A stretch of 10,452 bases of DNA. It comes from Pseudobdellovibrionaceae bacterium. GTDB taxonomy: Bacteria; Bdellovibrionota; Bdellovibrionia; Bdellovibrionales; Bdellovibrionaceae. Shown piece after piece: positions 7,541 through 10,452 of this stretch. Position 1 is the first letter of the stretch. The number at the start of each line of letters is the position of its first letter. The DNA lies in NCBI GenBank assembly GCA_947374445.1, contig CANCBY010000075.1, forward strand, positions 1 to 10,452, given 5' to 3'. The notes beneath the pieces are model-generated. The model worked only from the letters and a program-made list of their open reading frames with translations. It was not told the DNA's origin and searched no databases. The translations under genes were made by a program, and so were the position numbers.

Positions 7541-8317
7541 ATGACTAAAACCGCTGATTCTGTGGCCTTAGCCCAAGCAATTTTGATTTTTACCGATGGC
7601 GCGTGTTCCGGAAACCCTGGCCCTGGCGGCTGGGCCGCTGTCGTCACAACTCCAGATGGCAAAGTCAAAGAGCTCGGGGGCGGTACCGCAGCTACAACAA
7701 ATAATCAGATGGAAATGTTAGCTACGATTCAAGCTCTGCGTGAAGTGCGCACTAAACCAGGTCCGATCTATTTTTACACAGATTCGACATACGTCATTCG
7801 CGGGATCACGCAGTGGATCTGGGGCTGGCGCAAGCGGGGGTGGAAGACAGCCGAAGGTAACGAGGTTTCGAACAAAGAATTTTGGCAGGATTTATTCTCA
7901 CTCGTGATGGATCGAAATTCTACCTTCTCGGCCGAAGAAGCCAAGATCCATTGGCTCTACTCGCGCGGGCATGTTGGTACGCCCGGCAACGAGCGCTGTG
8001 ATGTGATTGCTGTCGCCTTTTCAAAAAAGCAGTGGATCGATTTGTATGAGGGTTCGCTGCTCAAGTACCCGATCGCAATTTACGATGTGCCCGAAGACGG
8101 CGAGCTCCCTGAGATGCGCCCCAAGCAAGAAAAAAAGCAGGCCTACTCGTATCTGTCGATGGTAGCCGGGCAAGTCTATCGCCACCGCGATTGGGGCAGT
8201 TGCGAACGCCGGGTGAAGGGGCAATCTGGAGCCAAATTTAAAAAAGCTATGAGTGAATCTGAAGAGTCTTCGATCCTAAAAGAGTGGGGAGCTTCCGCGT
8301 CTTCGGTTAAAGAATAG
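7541..8317 (+). CDS. rnhA: Ribonuclease HI with C-terminal hybrid-binding domain
   Basis: RNase HI cuts the RNA strand of RNA/DNA hybrids (R-loops, primers) in the cytoplasm. Residues about 13-165 are the catalytic domain. All four metal-binding acids are present: Asp19 (FTDGACSGNPGPGG), Glu58 (TNNQMEM), Asp81 (YTDSTYV) and Asp154 (NERCD), plus His144 in the flexible RGHVG loop and the basic-protrusion sequence WRKRGWKT (96-103). About nine residues are inserted before the last strand (near 124-134) relative to E. coli. At 258 residues it is about 100 longer than E. coli RNase HI. After a charged linker (about 190-201), residues 202-249 look like the hybrid-binding (viroplasmin/Cauli_VI-type) domain: Trp218, Cys221, then VKGQSGAKFKK with Lys232, Phe233, Lys234 and Lys235. 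In most described RNases H1 this domain is N-terminal. The ATG at 7541 is the only ATG near the conserved start; GTG at 7562 is an alternative. Probably co-transcribed with the dehydrogenase 60 bases downstream. Confidence 0.93.
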   Translation: MTKTADSVALAQAILIFTDGACSGNPGPGGWAAVVTTPDGKVKELGGGTAATTNNQMEMLATIQALREVRTKPGPIYFYTDSTYVIRGITQWIWGWRKRGWKTAEGNEVSNKEFWQDLFSLVMDRNSTFSAEEAKIHWLYSRGHVGTPGNERCDVIAVAFSKKQWIDLYEGSLLKYPIAIYDVPEDGELPEMRPKQEKKQAYSYLSMVAGQVYRHRDWGSCERRVKGQSGAKFKKAMSESEESSILKEWGASASSVKE

Positions 8318-8377
8318 AGTGCAGGATAGCCTGTCGACTCGAGAGCTGAATGATCCCAACGAAAGTGAGTACAAAGC

Positions 8378-9169
8378 ATGGAAATAAAAAATAAAAATGT
8401 TCTTATCACTGGCTCTAACCGAGGAATCGGCCGCGCTGTTGCAATGATGTGCGCCGAAGATGGGGCGCATCTTCACTTAGTCAATCGTAGCGAGGACGAA
8501 AATCTCAAGAGCGAATGCCTTAAGGCCGGAGCTGCCAGTGTGAGTTTGTACAAAGTAGATCTCAGCTCGCGCGCAGAGATCACAGCTTTCATTGAAAAAC
8601 TTCAGGGCAAAGAGAGTCCTCAAGATATCGATATTCTTTTTAACAATGCTGGCCAGCTCACGGGCGGTCTGCTCGAAGATCAGCCGATCGATGAGATCTA
8701 TTCGATGCTGCAAGTAAATCTCAATGCTGTCATTCAGCTGACACAGGGATTTTTACCTCGCATGCTTGAGCGCAAAAAAGGCAAGATCATCAATAACTCA
8801 AGTGTCTCGGGTGTGATGAATATGCCTTGTGCTTCGACTTACTCGGCGGCCAAGACTGCTGTCGTTGCGTTTTCAAATTGTTTGCGCAATGAGTTGGGTG
8901 GTACAGGTGTGAGTGTCATGGTGTTACTGACTCCGGGGATTGAAACTCGCATGTTTGCCGATATTCCTAAAAAATATGGTAAAAATTTAGATCTTAGTTT
9001 TCTTGAAAAAAGCATCACGCCCAAAGAGTACGCGCAGATGATTCGCGAGGCGATTCTAATGGATCTTACAATGCTAAAACCTTCTGGCGTGACCGGCGTC
9101 GGAATTTTACTTGCTCAGCATCTACCTGCGGCTTTTAACAAATTGATTGCGAAGAAATTTAAGCGCTAA
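8378..9169 (+). CDS. Short-chain dehydrogenase/reductase (SDR family)
   Basis: A 263-residue classical SDR, an NAD(P)-dependent oxidoreductase with a Rossmann fold. Visible motifs are the dinucleotide-binding TGSNRGIG (residues 11-18), NNAG (89-92), catalytic Ser142, and the Tyr155-x3-Lys159 pair in TYSAAK, followed by the LTPG loop (about 187-190) after the last core strand. All catalytic residues are present. Arg15 in the glycine motif and Asn-Arg at the end of the second strand (VNRS) would suit NADPH, but this is weak evidence. The C-terminus is hydrophobic then basic (LLAQHLPAAF... KKFKR), as in SDRs that touch membranes. The substrate cannot be told from sequence. The ATG is preceded by a modest purine-rich stretch (GAAAGTGAG). 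No promoter is evident in the 60 bases after rnhA, so it is probably its operon partner. It converges on the terminase-like gene with only 20 bases between the stops. Confidence 0.9.
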   Translation: MEIKNKNVLITGSNRGIGRAVAMMCAEDGAHLHLVNRSEDENLKSECLKAGAASVSLYKVDLSSRAEITAFIEKLQGKESPQDIDILFNNAGQLTGGLLEDQPIDEIYSMLQVNLNAVIQLTQGFLPRMLERKKGKIINNSSVSGVMNMPCASTYSAAKTAVVAFSNCLRNELGGTGVSVMVLLTPGIETRMFADIPKKYGKNLDLSFLEKSITPKEYAQMIREAILMDLTMLKPSGVTGVGILLAQHLPAAFNKLIAKKFKR

Positions 9170-9189
9170 GTGATCGGTGATTGTGTAAT

Positions 9190-9492
9190 TTATTCTATTC
9201 CCAATAGACTTTTGCAAGTTTCCATTTTCATTTCAATCTCTAGAACGAGATTCCTGAGTTGCCGCAATTCTCGCTCATCGAGTTCGGTTTCGAGGGCCGC
9301 TTTGACCATGTGATGTTTTTTGAGCCATTGGCCGTAACGAGAAGCATACGCTTCGGGAATGCCTGAGCGAAGAGCTGCTAGTCGGGCATTTTCATCGACT
9401 AAAAATTCTGAAATAAATTTCAACGTTTCAAGAGTAAAAATATTCTTGTGGGCTTTGAGTTTTGAAGAAAAACCCATCTGTCTGATTCGCAT
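9190..9492 (-). CDS. Terminase small-subunit-like DNA-binding protein (orphan)
   Basis: A 100-residue cytoplasmic protein with no signal peptide or membrane segment. Residues about 20-66 follow the phage terminase small subunit pattern (Terminase_2 type): FISEFLVDENARLAALRSG (26-44), then Tyr49-Ala50, Gly54, WLKKHHMVKAA (56-66). In phages this helix-turn-helix region recognises packaging sites. Residues about 67-97 are highly charged and helical (ETELDERELRQLRNL), possibly a coiled coil, which would match the oligomerisation region of small terminases. No large terminase, portal or other phage gene is near. The gene starts 9 bases after the stop of the upstream lipoprotein gene, and its weak AGAG (7 bases before the ATG) overlaps that TAG stop, so the two are probably co-transcribed and coupled. 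ATG at 9477 (Met6) is an alternative start. It may be a domesticated phage protein or an unrelated regulator with the same fold. Confidence 0.7.
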   Translation of the reverse strand: MRIRQMGFSSKLKAHKNIFTLETLKFISEFLVDENARLAALRSGIPEAYASRYGQWLKKHHMVKAALETELDERELRQLRNLVLEIEMKMETCKSLLGIE

Positions 9493-9501
9493 GTGGAAAC
9501 T

Positions 9502-10134
9502 CTATTTCAAAGTTGCAGGATCAAAATCAACGGTAGCAGATCCCACTGGCCCAGTGAGGGTCAGCTTTGTGGCCCCAGCTTCAATGAGGCTGGTGGGTAC
9601 ATTGAATGTCACTTTGTAAGGAGTGCTCCAACGATTGTACTTAGGGTAGAGAGCAGAGAGCTCTGCCATGAGTGTTTTAATTTTTTCGACTTTGCCTTCA
9701 TAGCGTTTGCCATTGGCATCAAGGAAAAGCTTCCAAAGTGTTTTGCTGCGATGAAGGTCGTCGTTCTTGCGATCAGGAACATAAAAGCTCAAGAAAATTT
9801 CTGTCTGCTTAGCCAAGTTGGATTCGGCCTTTGCTTTTTCGTCTTTGTATTTGTCGGCATCCCATTGATAAATGCGGGCATTCTGATCAACACGGGCACG
9901 AGCCATCGGTGTATTTATCAGTATGGCTGAAAATTCCATTGTGGCGTAAAAGCCATCGTAAACTTGCTTGCGACGAGTGCTTGAATCCACTGTCGAATAG
10001 TAGTCGCTCTCACTCATGAGTTTTAAATCGTGAGTTTGATATTTCGAAGCGCAGCCTAAAGAGCTAAAAGCACCCGCCAATAGGCATAGGCCGAGAAAGA
10101 ATAAATTGCGCGTAGAAACCGTGCGAGCTTGCAT
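9502..10134 (-). CDS. Small lipoprotein of unknown function
   Basis: A predicted 210-residue envelope lipoprotein whose family I do not recognise. From the ATG at 10134 the N-terminus has a basic region (Arg4, Arg9), a hydrophobic core (LFFLGLCLLAGAF) and a lipobox SSLGC with Cys28 as lipid site and Ala at +2. The middle (about 45-160) is charged, probably helical and rich in Lys, Asp and Tyr. The last 40 residues (YKVTFNVPT... KLTLTGPVGSATVDFD) look like a small beta domain. The frame stays open upstream to a TTG at 10170, but that would add 12 residues before the signal peptide. The ATG gives a normal signal sequence, though AAAGG lies only one base before it, so the start is not fully certain. 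First gene of a pair with the terminase-like gene. The promoter is not clear; TTGACT at 10170-10165 is a possible -35 without a good -10. Confidence 0.75.
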   Translation of the reverse strand: MQARTVSTRNLFFLGLCLLAGAFSSLGCASKYQTHDLKLMSESDYYSTVDSSTRRKQVYDGFYATMEFSAILINTPMARARVDQNARIYQWDADKYKDEKAKAESNLAKQTEIFLSFYVPDRKNDDLHRSKTLWKLFLDANGKRYEGKVEKIKTLMAELSALYPKYNRWSTPYKVTFNVPTSLIEAGATKLTLTGPVGSATVDFDPATLK

Positions 10135-10280
10135 GCCTTTCAGTGCACTACAACCGAGCGATAGAGTCAAATCGCAAGAGGTTTTGCTTCACTTTACCTC
10201 TGCCGAAGTTGTGTTCAGCCCCCTAGACCGAGGCTTTGGTAGGGCCGTAAGTAATGCCTGCGCAAAGGCTAATCGTATGA

Positions 10281-10308
10281 TTGACGCCGCAAGAGTTTAT
10301 TTTAAGAT
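10281..10308 (+). promoter_or_regulatory. Predicted promoter for the gene at the right edge
   Basis: TTGACG (10281-10286, 5 of 6 for the -35), 16-base spacer, TAAGAT (10303-10308, 4 of 6 for the -10). Transcription would start near 10315, about 26 bases before the AGGA that precedes the TTG start at 10350. A small A/T-rich inverted repeat (AGATTTT-GA-AAAATCT, 10310-10325) overlaps the predicted start. Apart from this, the gene-free stretch 10135-10349 shows only a 6-base inverted repeat (AGAGGT at 10177, ACCTCT at 10196). Confidence 0.4.
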
Positions 10309-10349
10309 AAGATTTTGAAAAATCTCAGATCTTAAAAGACAGGATTTAC

Positions 10350-10452
10350 TTGAAACTGACTCGTCTGCTTGAGCTACATCGCCAAAATTTAGGTGCCCAA
10401 GATTTGGCGGGTAATTTTGGCGACAGTATTTTAGTGCGTAATAATCTAATTT
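10350..10452 (+). CDS. Start of an unidentified gene (3' end outside window)
   Basis: An open frame from TTG at 10350 runs to the window edge without a stop (34 codons). AGGA at 10341-10344 lies 5 bases before the TTG, a good ribosome-binding distance, and a plausible promoter lies at 10281-10308. The visible peptide begins M(TTG)-K-L-T-R-L-L-E-L-H-R-Q-N and continues with a mixed sequence (LGAQDLAGNFGDSILVRNN). It has no signal peptide or membrane segment. I do not recognise a family from so short a piece. It is divergent from the lipoprotein gene. Confidence 0.5.
   Translation, partial: MKLTRLLELHRQNLGAQDLAGNFGDSILVRNNLI

Noticed and set aside
8318..8377. Overlapping restriction-site-like palindromes GTCGAC and CTCGAG (8334-8344) between the RNase HI and dehydrogenase genes.
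   Set aside because: Short 6-base palindromes that occur by chance; no hairpin with a T-tract and no promoter boxes could be built around them.
9194..9208. Inverted repeat TCTATT-CCC-AATAGA followed by CTTTTG, a possible terminator for the dehydrogenase gene.
   Set aside because: Only six mostly A/T pairs, a three-base loop and a four-T tail, inside the 3' end of the opposing gene; too weak to call.
9493..9930. A 145-codon plus-strand open frame with a hydrophobic stretch.
   Set aside because: It lies entirely antisense to the lipoprotein gene, whose frame has a proper signal peptide; the hydrophobic run is the reverse of Lys/Glu-rich codons.
10106..10318. A 70-codon plus-strand open frame across the lipoprotein gene start and its upstream region.
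   Set aside because: It overlaps the signal-peptide region of the lipoprotein on the other strand, contains the promoter proposed for the right-edge gene, and resembles no protein I know.

Overview
The window looks like chromosomal DNA of a Gram-negative bacterium. It encodes three signal-peptide-bearing envelope proteins, one of them an outer-membrane barrel, tightly packed operons and a RecBCD/AddAB-class helicase-nuclease. The style (large secreted lipoprotein metalloprotease, many family-orphan envelope proteins, moderate GC) suggests a Bdellovibrio-like member of the Bdellovibrionota, but this is an impression, not proof. I see no rRNA, tRNA, CRISPR array, insertion sequence or integrase.

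Layout. At the left edge is the 3' two-thirds of an AddA-type helicase-nuclease gene (+). It meets a minus-strand operon tail to tail with a 4-base overlap of stop codons. That operon (7400 down to 2166) encodes an outer-membrane beta-barrel protein followed 9 bases later by a 1373-residue lipoprotein metalloprotease of the metzincin type. Its best terminator candidate lies inside the coding sequence of the opposing nuclease gene. A compact divergent promoter region (7401-7540) separates this operon from a plus-strand pair: an RNase HI with an RNA/DNA-hybrid-binding domain at its C-terminus, and a short-chain dehydrogenase/reductase. Both divergent genes appear to start at or very near the predicted transcription start, without a Shine-Dalgarno sequence.

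On the right, a second minus-strand pair encodes a small lipoprotein of unknown function and, 9 bases downstream, a 100-residue protein resembling phage terminase small subunits, with no large terminase or other phage gene nearby. A plus-strand gene starting with TTG and preceded by a plausible promoter begins at 10350 and runs off the window.

The helicase-nuclease and RNase HI both act on nucleic acid, but they are far apart and oppositely arranged, so I infer no shared pathway. The clearest functional units are barrel + metalloprotease (cell envelope) and lipoprotein + terminase-like protein (unknown). No obviously new multi-gene defence or mobile system is visible; the more unusual points are the domain order of the RNase HI, the terminator embedded in an opposing gene, and the orphan terminase-like gene.
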